From Rhizomicrobium sp036569005 (GTDB taxonomy: Bacteria; Pseudomonadota; Alphaproteobacteria; Micropepsales; Micropepsaceae), in the NCBI GenBank assembly GCA_036569005.1, contig DATCRK010000030.1, forward strand, positions 1-64,000: a DNA stretch of 64,000 nt, in the 5' to 3' direction. The position numbers and the translations under genes are program-made. This document shows positions 1-9,183 of this stretch, piece by piece; the first letter of the stretch is position 1, and each line of letters starts with the position of its first letter. The notes under the pieces are model-generated. The model did not search any database. It saw only the letters and a list, made by a program, of their open reading frames with translations, and was not told the DNA's origin.

Positions 1-953
1 CCGCCGATGCCATGGCCCGCGCCGATGTGGCTGCAGGCTTGCGCTATGTGGAAGACGACAACGCTCGCTCGCCAGACACCGCACAGCGCTGGGCCGCGCT
101 GTGGGACGACGGCGCCGATCCAACGGCGGAATTGAATCGCATCATGACCGTGCGCAGCGCGGCCATCGCGAATTTCGGCCTTTCGGCGCTGTCTCCGAAC
201 GAGCCGGTCGCCAATCTGCGCCGCCGCTTCGTGCCGATCTGGCTGCTGCACCGCTACGAAGTGGTTGCCGCAGCGAAAGCCATCGGCGGCGGCGAATTCA
301 CCTATGCCGTGAATGGCGACGGCCAAGAAGAATCGCGCGCCGTGCCGGCGGAAGCGCAACGCATGGCGCTGTCCGCGTTGCTCGCCACACTATCGCCGGA
401 TGCGCTTCATGTTCCCGACCGGCTGGTGCCGCTTCTTTCCGCGCCGCGCAATGGTAGCGACAACCGCCAATTCGACATCGAAGTGTTCGCGACCGAGCAC
501 GGCCCGATTTTCGATCCGCTGGTGGCTGCCGACGTGGCAACGGAGATCACGCTGAACTCCCTGCTCTCGCCCGCGCGCCTGGCGCGCGTTTCCGCGCAAC
601 ATGCAGTCGATCCCAGCATGCTCGGTGTGGATGAGATACTGGACAAGCTGTGGTCCGCTGTGCGGCCTGGAAGTGACGCACTCTCACGTCGTATCGCCTA
701 TCGCACCATCGCCATGATGGCTGCCACCGCGCAAGACAAGGCGACGACGCCCGAAGTGGCCGCGCTGCTTGACGGGAAGCTACACGACATCGGCGGTCAA
801 CTGTCTGGCGGCGATGCGTGGTCGTCCAGCCTGTCGCGCCGCCTGCTCGATCCGCGCGAACGTGCCAAGCTCGCGAAGGACCTGCCACGCAGCGTGCCCA
901 TCCCGCCCGCCGATCCCATTGGCGGCGAAGGCGACTGGATGGACTTGCCCTAG
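1..953 (+). CDS. Zinc-dependent metalloprotease, C-terminal part (partial)
   Basis: The reading frame is open from base 3 of the window, so the gene starts upstream; the internal ATG at 12 is not the true start. About 316 residues are visible. Phrases such as RYVEDDNARSPD, ALWDDGADP and LHRYEVVAAAKAIGGGE are typical of the C-terminal region of large (about 800-residue) secreted or periplasmic zinc metalloproteases of the DUF4953/DUF5117 type. The catalytic zinc motif of that family lies further upstream and is not visible, so activity cannot be judged here. It converges with kdpE with 31 bases between the stops. Substrate unknown. The family call is from recalled sequence resemblance. Confidence 0.75.
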   Translation, partial: ADAMARADVAAGLRYVEDDNARSPDTAQRWAALWDDGADPTAELNRIMTVRSAAIANFGLSALSPNEPVANLRRRFVPIWLLHRYEVVAAAKAIGGGEFTYAVNGDGQEESRAVPAEAQRMALSALLATLSPDALHVPDRLVPLLSAPRNGSDNRQFDIEVFATEHGPIFDPLVAADVATEITLNSLLSPARLARVSAQHAVDPSMLGVDEILDKLWSAVRPGSDALSRRIAYRTIAMMAATAQDKATTPEVAALLDGKLHDIGGQLSGGDAWSSSLSRRLLDPRERAKLAKDLPRSVPIPPADPIGGEGDWMDLP

Positions 954-984
954 AGGTTCGTCGAGACAGCTCGATGCTGTCCCG

Positions 985-1674
985 TCAATCGGGCGCTCTA
1001 AGGCGATAGCCCACGCCCTGCTCCGTCTGAATGAGCGTGGGCTGTTCCGGATTGGCTTCGATCTTCTGCCGCAGGGTGCGGATATAGATGCGCAGATATT
1101 GCACATCCGTCTCGCTGCCCCACACCTCGCGCAGGATGAATTTGTGCGTGAGCACCTTGCCGGCATGCGCCACCAGAAGGCGCAGCAGATCGTATTCGCG
1201 CGGCGTGAGCTTCACTTCCTGCCCCCGCACGGTGACAATGCGGCGCACAAGATCAACGGTAAGATCACCCGTCTTGAACAGGGGCTTCTCGCCTTCCTGC
1301 TGCAAACGGTGGCGCACGGCCGCGCGTATACGCGCAAGAAGCTCCTCCATGCCGAACGGCTTGGTGACGTAATCGTCCGCGCCAAGATCCAGCGCCGCGA
1401 CCTTGCCCTTCTCGTCATCGCGGCTGGAGAGCACGATCACCGGCACGGACGAGCCGCTTTCACGCAGGCGCTTCAAAACTTCCAACCCATCGATGCCGGG
1501 CAAACCCAAATCCAGCACCAGCACGTCGACCGCGTTGCGCTGAAGCATGGCCAGCCCGCTTTCGCCATCTTCCACCTCAAGCACGGAATAGTTCTGCGCG
1601 GACAAGCTGGTTCGCAGGAAGCGGCGGATCGCCGGTTCGTCGTCGATGACGAGGATGCGCAAGGTGGCGCTCAT
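985..1674 (-). CDS. kdpE: Potassium-responsive response regulator KdpE
   Basis: A 229-residue OmpR/PhoB-type regulator, the normal KdpE length. The N-terminal receiver domain has the acidic pair DDE near residue 11, the phospho-acceptor Asp55 in VLVLDLGLPG and a conserved KPF near residue 105. The C-terminal winged helix contains LTPREYDLLRLL and ends GVGYRLRAPD. It starts with ATG overlapping the kdpD stop by 4 bases, so the two are translationally coupled. In the known system KdpD phosphorylates KdpE under potassium limitation or high osmolarity and KdpE activates the kdp promoter. It is the last gene of the operon. A direct repeat at 9064-9081 is a candidate target. Confidence 0.95.
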   Translation of the reverse strand: MSATLRILVIDDEPAIRRFLRTSLSAQNYSVLEVEDGESGLAMLQRNAVDVLVLDLGLPGIDGLEVLKRLRESGSSVPVIVLSSRDDEKGKVAALDLGADDYVTKPFGMEELLARIRAAVRHRLQQEGEKPLFKTGDLTVDLVRRIVTVRGQEVKLTPREYDLLRLLVAHAGKVLTHKFILREVWGSETDVQYLRIYIRTLRQKIEANPEQPTLIQTEQGVGYRLRAPD

Positions 1675-4364
1675 GCGGCGCGCTCTCCGATCTCCCCGGA
1701 TTCCGGCACCGGCAATGTAATGGTAAATTCTGCGCCATGCCCGTCGCGGCGATTGCCCGCGTTGAGCGTACCATCCATGGCTTCGATGAAGCCGCGGCTG
1801 ATGGCGAGACCCAACCCCGTGCCAGCGCGCTTGTGATCGGAGGATTGCACGCGATAGAACTTGTCGAAGATGCGCTCCACGTCGTCCTGCGGAATGCCGT
1901 TCCCGCTGTCGCTTACAGCAAGCCGCACGCGTCCACCCACCAGCTCGCCTTCGATTGTCACGCGCGATCCCGCCAGCGAATATTTTGCGGCGTTGTCGAG
2001 AAGATTGAATATGGCCTGCTCGAACAACACCGGATCGAGTTTCAGCATCGGTAAACCAGGCGCGAGAGAAAGCGTCACGCTATGCTGCGCGAGAACTTTC
2101 GATGCGCGTCTCAAGGCGCTTCCGATGACGTCGCTGAGGTCCACGAGCTCGAGTTTCGGCGAGATGGCGCCGGATTCCAACCGTGTCATATCGAGAAGGT
2201 TGGCGATGAAGCGGTTGAGACGTTCGGCTTCTTCCAGAATAGAACCGAGCAATTCCTGCTTCGCCGCATCGTCGAGCGTTCCGCCGTAAGCCTTCAGGCT
2301 CGACGCGGAACCCAGAATGGATGCGAGGGGCGTGCGCAGGTCGTGACTGATGGAGGTGAGCAGCGCGGAGCGAAGACGTTCGGTTTCTGCATTCAGCTTG
2401 TTGCGGTCGATATCCTGAACGAGATTGATGCGTTCGATGGCAAGCGCCGCCTGGTCCGCGAGTGCATCGAACAACCGTCGCTGATCGGGCGTGAGCAGTG
2501 CGCCCGTCTTCTCGTTGTCCAGGCCAACGACGCCGACGATGCCGCGTCCAGTTCGCATAGGCAGGAACAACCATCTCCCGCCGGGCAGCGTATCGGCGCC
2601 GCGGCCGGCCGGTTGCCCGCGTTCCCACACCCATTTGGCGGCGGCGACGTCGTCTTCATCCAGCATGTCTTCCGGCGGATAACCGGCGCGCACCGCGACA
2701 CTCTCGCCTTCCGGCAGCAGGATGACGACGCGCAGCTTCAGCATCTGCGCGAACTGATAGGCCGTAGCCCAGAGCAGATCGTCCAACGTGAACACGCCGG
2801 CGAGCTTACGGGCGAAGAGATAAAGATCCTCCGTCGCCTTCGCGCGGTCGCGCGCCACCACGCCCTGCGCACGCACCCGTGCCGTCAGGTTGCTGGCGAT
2901 GAGGGCGACCACCGCAAAGAAGAACAACGCGTTGATGTTCTCCGGATCGGCGATCTGAAACGTGTAGAGCGGCGGCAGGAAGAAGAAATTGAATTCCAGC
3001 ACACTGATCAAGCTGGTGAACAGCGCTGGCCATAAGCCATAGGTGATCGCGCTCGCGAGCACGCCGGTGAGGAAAACGAGTGCCACATTGTTGATGCCCA
3101 GGAACTGGCGCAGCACCGCCCCAACCGCCAACGCGCCGATCGCAAAGGCAAGCCCGCCCAGATAGGCGCGGGCATCGCGTGTCGGATGAAATTGCGCGAA
3201 CAGGCGCGCCAAGTCACTCTTCGGCGCTTCGGCATCATCCGGCATGATGTGCACGCCGATGGTGCCCGCGCCGCGGATGATCTCCAGCGCCGGCGAGCGC
3301 CGCCACAATTCCGACAGACGCGACCGCCGCGCCTTCGACACAACGATTTGCGTGAAGTTGTTGCTCTGGGCATAGGCCAGCGCGCCTTCGGCCATGCTGG
3401 AGGCGGGGATCGTCACCGCTTCGCCGCCCAGCCGTTGCGCGATGCGCAAGGCTTCGGCGATGCGATCGCGTTCGGCATCGCTGAGGCCCGCGGAGTCCGC
3501 GGTTTCGACATAGATCGCCGCCCAGCTCGCGCGCAGCTTGTCCGCGAAGCGGCGGGCATAGCGCACCAATGCCGCACCGTTCGGCCGTTGATCCACGCAC
3601 ACCAGAACACGCTCGCCCGCTTCCCACGGCCCCTGAATGGCATGCGCGCGCATGTAGTTGACCATCTGCGCGTCGACGCGTTGCGCCGTGCGGCGCAACG
3701 CCAGCTCGCGCAACGCGGTGAGATTGCCGGGCACGAAAAAATTCTGCGCTGCGCGCTCGGCGGCATCGGGGAAATAGACTTTCCCCTCCTTCATCCGTTG
3801 CAACAGGTCTTCCGGCGTGAGATCGACCAGTTCCACGTCGTCCGCGCGATCGAGGACGGAATCCGGCACCGTCTCGCGCACCCGTACATGCGTGATCTGC
3901 GCCACGACGTCGTTCAGGCTCTCGAGATGCTGCACGTTCAGCGTGGAATAGACGTCTATGCCGTTTTCGAGCAGTTCCTCGACGTCCTGATAGCGCTTGG
4001 GATGTCGACTGCCCGGCGCGTTGGTGTGCGCCAACTCGTCTACCAGCACCAGTTTCGGCTTGCGTGTGAGGATGGCGTCCAGATCCATCTCCGCCAGCAC
4101 GCGGCCCTTATAGAGCACGCGCTTCTTCGGAATGATCTCAAATCCCTTGGTGAGCACCTCGGTCTCGACGCGGCCATGCGTCTCGACCACGCCGATGATG
4201 ACGTCACCGGCGTCCACGCGGCGCTGCCGCGCTTCGTTCAGCATCTCGTAGGTCTTGCCGACCCCGGGTGCCGCACCGAGGAAAATCTTGAGCCGCCCGC
4301 GGCCTTCCTCGCCTGCCTGTTTCAGCAGGGCATCGGGCGATGGGCGGGCGGCCTCCTCGGTCAT
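1671..4364 (-). CDS. kdpD: Potassium sensor histidine kinase KdpD
   Basis: An 897-residue membrane sensor kinase of normal KdpD length. The N-terminal KdpD domain carries a Walker A motif (GAAPGVGKT, residues 30-38), followed by a UspA-like domain, four clustered transmembrane segments at about residues 400-500, a GAF-like segment, a HisKA helix with the phospho-acceptor His in SISHDLRTPLA (about residue 665) and an ATPase domain with N and G boxes (NLLDNAAKYS, GTGLGLAIS). It works with KdpE to switch on the Kdp pump when potassium is scarce. It lies 19 bases after kdpC and overlaps kdpE by 4 bases. Nothing looks truncated. Confidence 0.96.
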   Translation of the reverse strand: MTEEAARPSPDALLKQAGEEGRGRLKIFLGAAPGVGKTYEMLNEARQRRVDAGDVIIGVVETHGRVETEVLTKGFEIIPKKRVLYKGRVLAEMDLDAILTRKPKLVLVDELAHTNAPGSRHPKRYQDVEELLENGIDVYSTLNVQHLESLNDVVAQITHVRVRETVPDSVLDRADDVELVDLTPEDLLQRMKEGKVYFPDAAERAAQNFFVPGNLTALRELALRRTAQRVDAQMVNYMRAHAIQGPWEAGERVLVCVDQRPNGAALVRYARRFADKLRASWAAIYVETADSAGLSDAERDRIAEALRIAQRLGGEAVTIPASSMAEGALAYAQSNNFTQIVVSKARRSRLSELWRRSPALEIIRGAGTIGVHIMPDDAEAPKSDLARLFAQFHPTRDARAYLGGLAFAIGALAVGAVLRQFLGINNVALVFLTGVLASAITYGLWPALFTSLISVLEFNFFFLPPLYTFQIADPENINALFFFAVVALIASNLTARVRAQGVVARDRAKATEDLYLFARKLAGVFTLDDLLWATAYQFAQMLKLRVVILLPEGESVAVRAGYPPEDMLDEDDVAAAKWVWERGQPAGRGADTLPGGRWLFLPMRTGRGIVGVVGLDNEKTGALLTPDQRRLFDALADQAALAIERINLVQDIDRNKLNAETERLRSALLTSISHDLRTPLASILGSASSLKAYGGTLDDAAKQELLGSILEEAERLNRFIANLLDMTRLESGAISPKLELVDLSDVIGSALRRASKVLAQHSVTLSLAPGLPMLKLDPVLFEQAIFNLLDNAAKYSLAGSRVTIEGELVGGRVRLAVSDSGNGIPQDDVERIFDKFYRVQSSDHKRAGTGLGLAISRGFIEAMDGTLNAGNRRDGHGAEFTITLPVPESGEIGERAA

Positions 4365-4383
4365 GCCCTACTATAGCGCGCCG

Positions 4384-4953
4384 TCAGCCGCGCTGCATGG
4401 CGTCCAGCGCCATGTTCAGCTTCAGCACATTCACGTGCGGCTCGCCGATCACGCCCAGGAAACGCTGCTCGACATGGTCGCTGACCAGCTTGCGCACCGC
4501 GTCCTCGGAAAGGCGCCGTGCCTTGGCCACCCGCGGCACCTGGAAATAGGCCGCCGCCGGGGTGATGTCCGGATCGAGGCCGCTGGCCGATGATGTGACA
4601 AGGTCGATCGGCACGGCGACGTTCGGATTTTCGCTATGCAGTTTGGCTGTATCAGCCTTCACCCGATCGACAAGCTTCTTCGACGTCGGTCCGAGGTTGG
4701 AGCCGGAAGAGTTGGCGGCGTCATAGCCGTTGCCCGCGGCGCTGGGGCGGCCGTGGAAGTATTTGGGGCTGGCGAAGTTCTGCCCAATAAGTTCGGAGCC
4801 GATCACCTTGCCGTTCCGCGCGATCAGGCTGCCATCGGCCTGATGCGGAAAAAGCGTCTGCGCGATACCGGTCATCCCCAGGGGATAGACGATGCCGGTT
4901 ACGATCGTGAGCAGCACGACCATCATGAGAGCGGGGCGGAGCTGGCGAAGCAT
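4384..4953 (-). CDS. kdpC: Potassium-transporting ATPase subunit KdpC
   Basis: A 189-residue protein with one N-terminal transmembrane helix (LMMVVLLTIVTGIVYPLG) and a periplasmic domain with typical KdpC phrases (GSELIGQNF, YFHGRPSA, NSSGSNLGPTS, SASGLDPDITPAAA). KdpC is the small subunit that stabilises the KdpFABC complex and raises its nucleotide affinity. It follows kdpB by 10 bases. The length matches the family. Confidence 0.96.
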   Translation of the reverse strand: MLRQLRPALMMVVLLTIVTGIVYPLGMTGIAQTLFPHQADGSLIARNGKVIGSELIGQNFASPKYFHGRPSAAGNGYDAANSSGSNLGPTSKKLVDRVKADTAKLHSENPNVAVPIDLVTSSASGLDPDITPAAAYFQVPRVAKARRLSEDAVRKLVSDHVEQRFLGVIGEPHVNVLKLNMALDAMQRG

Positions 4954-4963
4954 GGTTGCCTCC

Positions 4964-7060
4964 TTAGGCGAGATGAATGGCGGTCACAAGCACATCGATC
5001 AGCTTGATGCCGATAAACGGAACGACGATGCCGCCGAGGCCGTAGATGACGAGATTGCGGCGCAGCAATTGCGCGGCGCCGACGGCGCGATATTTCACGC
5101 CCTTCAGTGCGAGCGGGATTAGCGCCACGATGATGAGCGCGTTGAAGATGATTGCCGACAGGATCGCGCTTTGCGGAGAATGCAGCCCCATGATGTTGAG
5201 TGCGTTGAGTTGCGGATAGAACGCTACGAACATTGCCGGCAGGATCGCGAAATATTTGGCAACGTCATTGGCGATGGAGAACGTGGTCAACGCGCCGCGC
5301 GTCATCAGCAACTGCTTGCCGATCTCCACCACCTCGATGAGCTTGGTGGGATCGCTGTCCAGATCCACCATGTTGCCCGCTTCGCGCGCCGCCATGGTGC
5401 CAGTGTTCATCGCGACACCGACGTCAGCCTGCGCCAGCGCGGGCGCGTCATTCGTGCCGTCGCCGCACATCGCGACAAGCTTGCCTTTGGCCTGTTCTTC
5501 GCGGATGAGCGCCAGCTTGGTCTCGGGAGTTGCCTGCGCGAGAAAGGAATCCACGCCCGACTCCGCGGCGATGGCTGCGGCCGTCAGCGGATTGTCGCCG
5601 GTGATCATCACCGTGCGAATGCCCATCTTGCGCAGCGCCGCGAAGCGCTCGCGGATGCCTCCTTTCACGATGTCCTTCAAGTGAATGACGCCGAGCAGTT
5701 TGTCCTTCTTCGCGACCGCCAGCGGCGTGCCGCCGGATTTCGCGATGCGCTCGGCAAGGTTGAGGAAGTTGCGGGCCGTTTCGCTGCCCAGTGTCTCGAT
5801 CGCTGCCGCGGCCGCGTCATTCGATGGCGGAAAACCCTTCGCGGCGCGGACATAGTTCAACACCGCATCCACCGCGCCCTTGCGGATATGGGTGCCGTCG
5901 ATATCGATTCCACTGATGCGCGTTTGTGCGGTGAAGGGAACGAAAGTGGCATGCAGCGAAGCCATCTCACGCGCCCGCAGGCCGTATTTCTCCTTGGCCA
6001 GAACGACGATGGAGCGGCCTTCCGGCGTCTCGTCCGCGAGTGAGGAGAGCTGCGCGGCTTCCGCCAGCTCGCTGTCGCTGACGCCCGAGAGCGCGAGGAA
6101 TTCCGACGCCTGGCGGTTGCCCAGCGTGATCGTGCCGGTCTTGTCGAGCAGCAGGGTATCCACATCGCCCGCTGCTTCAACCGCGCGGCCGGACATGGCG
6201 AGTACGTTAAAGCGCACCAACCGATCCATGCCCGCGATGCCTATGGCCGAGAGCAGAGCTCCGATGGTGGTGGGGATTAGCGTCACGAACAGCGCCACCA
6301 GCACCAGCACGGACATTGTGCCGCCCGCATAGCGCGCGAAGCTCGGGATCGTCGCCACCGCGAAGACGAAGATCAGCGTCATGCCTGCGAGCAATATGTT
6401 GAGTGCGATCTCGTTCGGCGTTTTCTGCCGCTCCGCGCCTTCCACCAGTGCGATCATGCGATCGAGGAACGTCGAACCCTTGGTCGCGGTGATCTTCACC
6501 ACGATCTGGTCGGAAAGCACCCGCGTGCCACCGGTCACCGCGGAACGATCGCCACCGGACTCGCGGATCACGGGCGCGCTTTCGCCCGTGATGGCCGATT
6601 CGTCGACGCTCGCCACGCCTTCCACGACATCGCCGTCCGAAGGAATGAGCTCGCCCGCTTCGACCAGCACCAGATCACCGCGTTCAAGCTGCGTCGCCGG
6701 CACCTTGCGCCAGACTTTCATCTCCTGATTGGCCAGCAGCTTGGCTTCCAGATCGACCTTTGTCTTGCGCAAAGAGTCGGCCTGCGCCTTGCCGCGGCCT
6801 TCGGCGACGGCTTCGGCGAAATTCGCGAACAGCACCGTGAACCAGAGCCACAGATTGATCTGGAACGAGAACAGATGATCACCAGCGCCTTGGAATAGGT
6901 CGCGAATGAAGAGGATCGTGGTCAGCGTGGCCACAATCTCCACAGTGAACATCACCGGATTGCGCGCCATCTTGCGCGGATCAAGCTTCTTGAACGCGTC
7001 CCAGATCGCCGGAACCAGGATCGAAGCATCCGCAATGGAGGCTCTGTTTTTGGGAGACAT
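4964..7060 (-). CDS. kdpB: Potassium-transporting P-type ATPase subunit KdpB
   Basis: The catalytic P-type ATPase subunit, 698 residues from the chosen ATG at 7060; the frame also allows a start at 7093 inside the end of kdpA, but family alignment favours MSPKNRAS. Visible motifs are the A-domain TGES loop (AITGESAPV), the phosphorylation site DKTGTITLG and the hinge GDGTNDAPALAQADVG, with membrane helices at both ends. It hydrolyses ATP to drive potassium movement through KdpA. The Ser in TGES is known in E. coli as an inhibitory phosphorylation site and is kept here. It lies 13 bases after kdpA. Confidence 0.97.
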   Translation of the reverse strand: MSPKNRASIADASILVPAIWDAFKKLDPRKMARNPVMFTVEIVATLTTILFIRDLFQGAGDHLFSFQINLWLWFTVLFANFAEAVAEGRGKAQADSLRKTKVDLEAKLLANQEMKVWRKVPATQLERGDLVLVEAGELIPSDGDVVEGVASVDESAITGESAPVIRESGGDRSAVTGGTRVLSDQIVVKITATKGSTFLDRMIALVEGAERQKTPNEIALNILLAGMTLIFVFAVATIPSFARYAGGTMSVLVLVALFVTLIPTTIGALLSAIGIAGMDRLVRFNVLAMSGRAVEAAGDVDTLLLDKTGTITLGNRQASEFLALSGVSDSELAEAAQLSSLADETPEGRSIVVLAKEKYGLRAREMASLHATFVPFTAQTRISGIDIDGTHIRKGAVDAVLNYVRAAKGFPPSNDAAAAAIETLGSETARNFLNLAERIAKSGGTPLAVAKKDKLLGVIHLKDIVKGGIRERFAALRKMGIRTVMITGDNPLTAAAIAAESGVDSFLAQATPETKLALIREEQAKGKLVAMCGDGTNDAPALAQADVGVAMNTGTMAAREAGNMVDLDSDPTKLIEVVEIGKQLLMTRGALTTFSIANDVAKYFAILPAMFVAFYPQLNALNIMGLHSPQSAILSAIIFNALIIVALIPLALKGVKYRAVGAAQLLRRNLVIYGLGGIVVPFIGIKLIDVLVTAIHLA

Positions 7061-7073
7061 GGATGTTGCTTTC

Positions 7074-8801
7074 TCAGTAAAGCTGACCGGCATTCATCGC
7101 CAAATGCTCGACGACCGGGCCGAGCGAAAGCGCCGGGAAGTAGGTGAGACCGCCCACGATCAGGATCACGCCGATCAGAAGCCCGACGAACAATCCACCA
7201 TGCGTGGGAAATGTGCCTTCGGACGGCGGCACGATCTTCTTGGCCGCCAGCGATCCCGCCGCCGCCAGCATGGGCACGATCATCAGGAAGCGGCCCACGA
7301 GCATCGCAAAGCCGAGGGTAGAGTTATAGAACGGCGTGTTGGCGGTCAGCCCGGCAAATGCGCTGCCGTTGTTTCCCGTGGCGGAGGTGTAAGCGTATAG
7401 AATCTCGCTATAGCCGTGCGGTCCGGCGTTCAACGGCCCCGCCAAGCCGCCTTTCAAGACGACGGCCAGTGCGGTGAAGCCGAGAATCGACAGCGGGAGG
7501 ATGAGAATGGCGAGCATCGCCATCTTCACTTCTCTCGCCTCGATTTTCTTGCCGAGATATTCCGGCGTACGACCCACCATCAGGCCCGCGATGAACACCG
7601 CGACAACAGCAAATAGCAACATGCCGTAGAGGCCTGAGCCGACGCCCCCGAATATAATCTCACCCAACATGATGTTGATCATCGGCACCATGCCGGCGAG
7701 CGGCATAAGGCTGTCGTGCATGGTGTTGACGGCGCCGCAGGACGCATCGGTGGTGATGGTCGCGAACAGCGATGAGTTGGCGATGCCGAAGCGCACCTCC
7801 TTGCCCTCCATGTTGCCGCCGGCCTGGAAGGCGTTCGCTGCCTGATCGATGTGAAGCGCCGCGAAGGCCGGATTGCCGGGCGCTTCGGCGGCGTAGATCG
7901 ATGCGACGCCCGCGAGAAACAGAAGTCCCATAGCGGCGAAGATTGCCCAGCCCTGGCGCTCATCACCCACCATGCGGCCGAACATGTTGGTCAGCGCTGC
8001 GCCCAGCGAGAAGATCAGCAGCATTTGGACCAGGTTGGTGAGCGCGTTGGGATTCTCGTAAGGATGCGCGGAGTTGGCGTTGAAGAAGCCGCCGCCGTTG
8101 GTCCCCAGCATCTTGATGACTTCCTGGGACGCCACCGGTCCCTGCGCGATCGTCTGTTTGGCGCCTTCCAGCGTCGTGGCATCCACATAAGCATGCAGGT
8201 TCTGCGGCATGCCTTCGAACACGAAGAATAGTCCGACGACGATCGCGATGGGCAGCAGCACATAGAGCGTGCAGCGGACCAGATCGGCCCAGAAATTACC
8301 GACGGTCTTGACCGAACGACGCGCGAAACCACGCACCAACGCGACGGCCAGCGCGATGCCCGTGGCCGCGCTGACGAAGTTGTGCATCGTCAGCCCCACC
8401 ATCTGGGTCAGATAGCTCACTGTCGTTTCCGGCACATAGGACTGCCAGTTCGTGTTCGACACGAAGCTCACCGAGGTGTTGAACGCCAGATCCGGACCAA
8501 CCGCGGGAAGATGCTGCGGATTGAAAGGCAGCACGCCCTGCAGACGCTGGATTCCGTAAAGCACGACAAAGCCCGCAATGCTGAACGCCAGCATCGCGAA
8601 GCCGTAAGTCAGCCAGTGCTGCTCTTCGTTCGGATTGACGCCGGAAAGACGATAGATTCCGCGCTCCAGCCAGCCCAGCACAGGCGATAGGAACGTGCGC
8701 TCACCGTTGAAGACGCGAGCCAGATGACCACCGAGCGGTTTGGTGATCGCGATAAGGATCGCGCAATAGATCGCAATCTGGATCCAGCCGTTGAGAGTCA
8801 T
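7074..8801 (-). CDS. kdpA: Potassium-transporting ATPase potassium-binding subunit KdpA
   Basis: A 575-residue, multi-helix inner-membrane protein of the Trk/HKT-like channel family that forms the selective potassium-binding subunit of KdpFABC. Recognisable segments include ERGIYRLSGVNP, NTSVSFVSNTNWQ, LGTNGGGFFNANSAHP, TDASCGAVNTMHDS and TGNNGSAFAGL, which cover the selectivity-filter repeats. It follows kdpF by 9 bases and precedes kdpB. Complete and normal for the family. Confidence 0.97.
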   Translation of the reverse strand: MTLNGWIQIAIYCAILIAITKPLGGHLARVFNGERTFLSPVLGWLERGIYRLSGVNPNEEQHWLTYGFAMLAFSIAGFVVLYGIQRLQGVLPFNPQHLPAVGPDLAFNTSVSFVSNTNWQSYVPETTVSYLTQMVGLTMHNFVSAATGIALAVALVRGFARRSVKTVGNFWADLVRCTLYVLLPIAIVVGLFFVFEGMPQNLHAYVDATTLEGAKQTIAQGPVASQEVIKMLGTNGGGFFNANSAHPYENPNALTNLVQMLLIFSLGAALTNMFGRMVGDERQGWAIFAAMGLLFLAGVASIYAAEAPGNPAFAALHIDQAANAFQAGGNMEGKEVRFGIANSSLFATITTDASCGAVNTMHDSLMPLAGMVPMINIMLGEIIFGGVGSGLYGMLLFAVVAVFIAGLMVGRTPEYLGKKIEAREVKMAMLAILILPLSILGFTALAVVLKGGLAGPLNAGPHGYSEILYAYTSATGNNGSAFAGLTANTPFYNSTLGFAMLVGRFLMIVPMLAAAGSLAAKKIVPPSEGTFPTHGGLFVGLLIGVILIVGGLTYFPALSLGPVVEHLAMNAGQLY

Positions 8802-8810
8802 GGCGATGTC

Positions 8811-8900
8811 CTAGAAGCGCTCGGGGCGCACGAGCGCGTAAACGAGATAGGCAAGAATGAAGACGGTGACGAAGCCGCCGAGAGCGTAATCGAGCGTCAT
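8811..8900 (-). CDS. kdpF: Small membrane subunit KdpF
   Basis: A 29-residue single-helix protein (MTLDYALGGF...ALVRPERF). The terminal RPERF and the helix pattern are typical of KdpF, which stabilises the KdpFABC complex. The longer open frame to 9059 is an upstream extension without support; the ATG at 8900 gives the normal KdpF. It sits 8 bases after the preceding small ORF and 9 bases before kdpA. Confidence 0.9.
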   Translation of the reverse strand: MTLDYALGGFVTVFILAYLVYALVRPERF

Positions 8901-8908
8901 GGCGCGCC

Positions 8909-8992
8909 TCACAGCCTGTCGCAGACGAGCGCATAACCCGCGCTCACGACGAAGAAGGCAATTCCGGCGACGAGATAGGCAAGATCGGGCAT
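8909..8992 (-). CDS. 27-residue membrane peptide at the head of the kdp operon
   Basis: A short ORF with an ATG at 8992, a good ribosome-binding site (GGAG, about 6 bases upstream) and a stop 8 bases before kdpF. The product, MPDLAYLVAG...ALVCDRL, is one hydrophobic helix followed by a short polar end. I recall small ORFs ending in CDRL or CERL at this position in other proteobacterial kdp operons, so it may be a conserved extra small subunit or a translated leader. It could also be non-coding chance. No function is claimed. Confidence 0.55.
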   Translation of the reverse strand: MPDLAYLVAGIAFFVVSAGYALVCDRL

Positions 8993-9063
8993 GACGTCTC
9001 CTTTTCAAGAGCATCAAGATCGGCCTTGTCGCATAGAGACTCGAGCGTGCGCGGAACACCCGT

Positions 9064-9081
9064 TCATATAGGAATCATATA
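9064..9081 (-). promoter_or_regulatory. Candidate KdpE operator (direct repeat)
   Basis: The heptamer TCATATA occurs at 9064-9070 and again at 9075-9081, an 11-base period equal to about one helical turn. Direct repeats at this spacing are the usual binding pattern of OmpR/PhoB-family dimers such as KdpE. The site is 72-89 bases upstream of the first ATG of the kdp operon and is AT-rich in a GC-rich surrounding. The link to KdpE is inference. Confidence 0.45.
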
Positions 9082-9105
9082 AATCCGCTTGCGCATCGCC
9101 CGCGC

Positions 9106-9132
9106 AAAATCCTTCGCCGCCGAAAAGCGAAG
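9106..9132 (-). terminator. Weak candidate terminator after the first autotransporter
   Basis: On the minus strand a 6-base-pair stem (9112-9117 with 9127-9132, loop of 9) is followed by GATTTT. It lies about 50 bases past the stop of the autotransporter gene. The stem and the T run are both short. Confidence 0.3.
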
Positions 9133-9183
9133 CGAAGAAGCAAACTTCTCGATCGCCGTAGGGACGACCCTGTCCGCTTCGGT

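Noticed and set aside
965..981. GACAGC-TCGAT-GCTGTC hairpin between the metalloprotease and kdpE stops
   Set aside because: Six-pair stem without a T run on either strand, so not a convincing rho-independent terminator; it could still slow transcription from both sides.
769..1836. 355-codon plus-strand frame overlapping the metalloprotease end, kdpE and the start of kdpD in antisense
   Set aside because: Overlaps three well-supported genes in other frames and has no recognisable domain.
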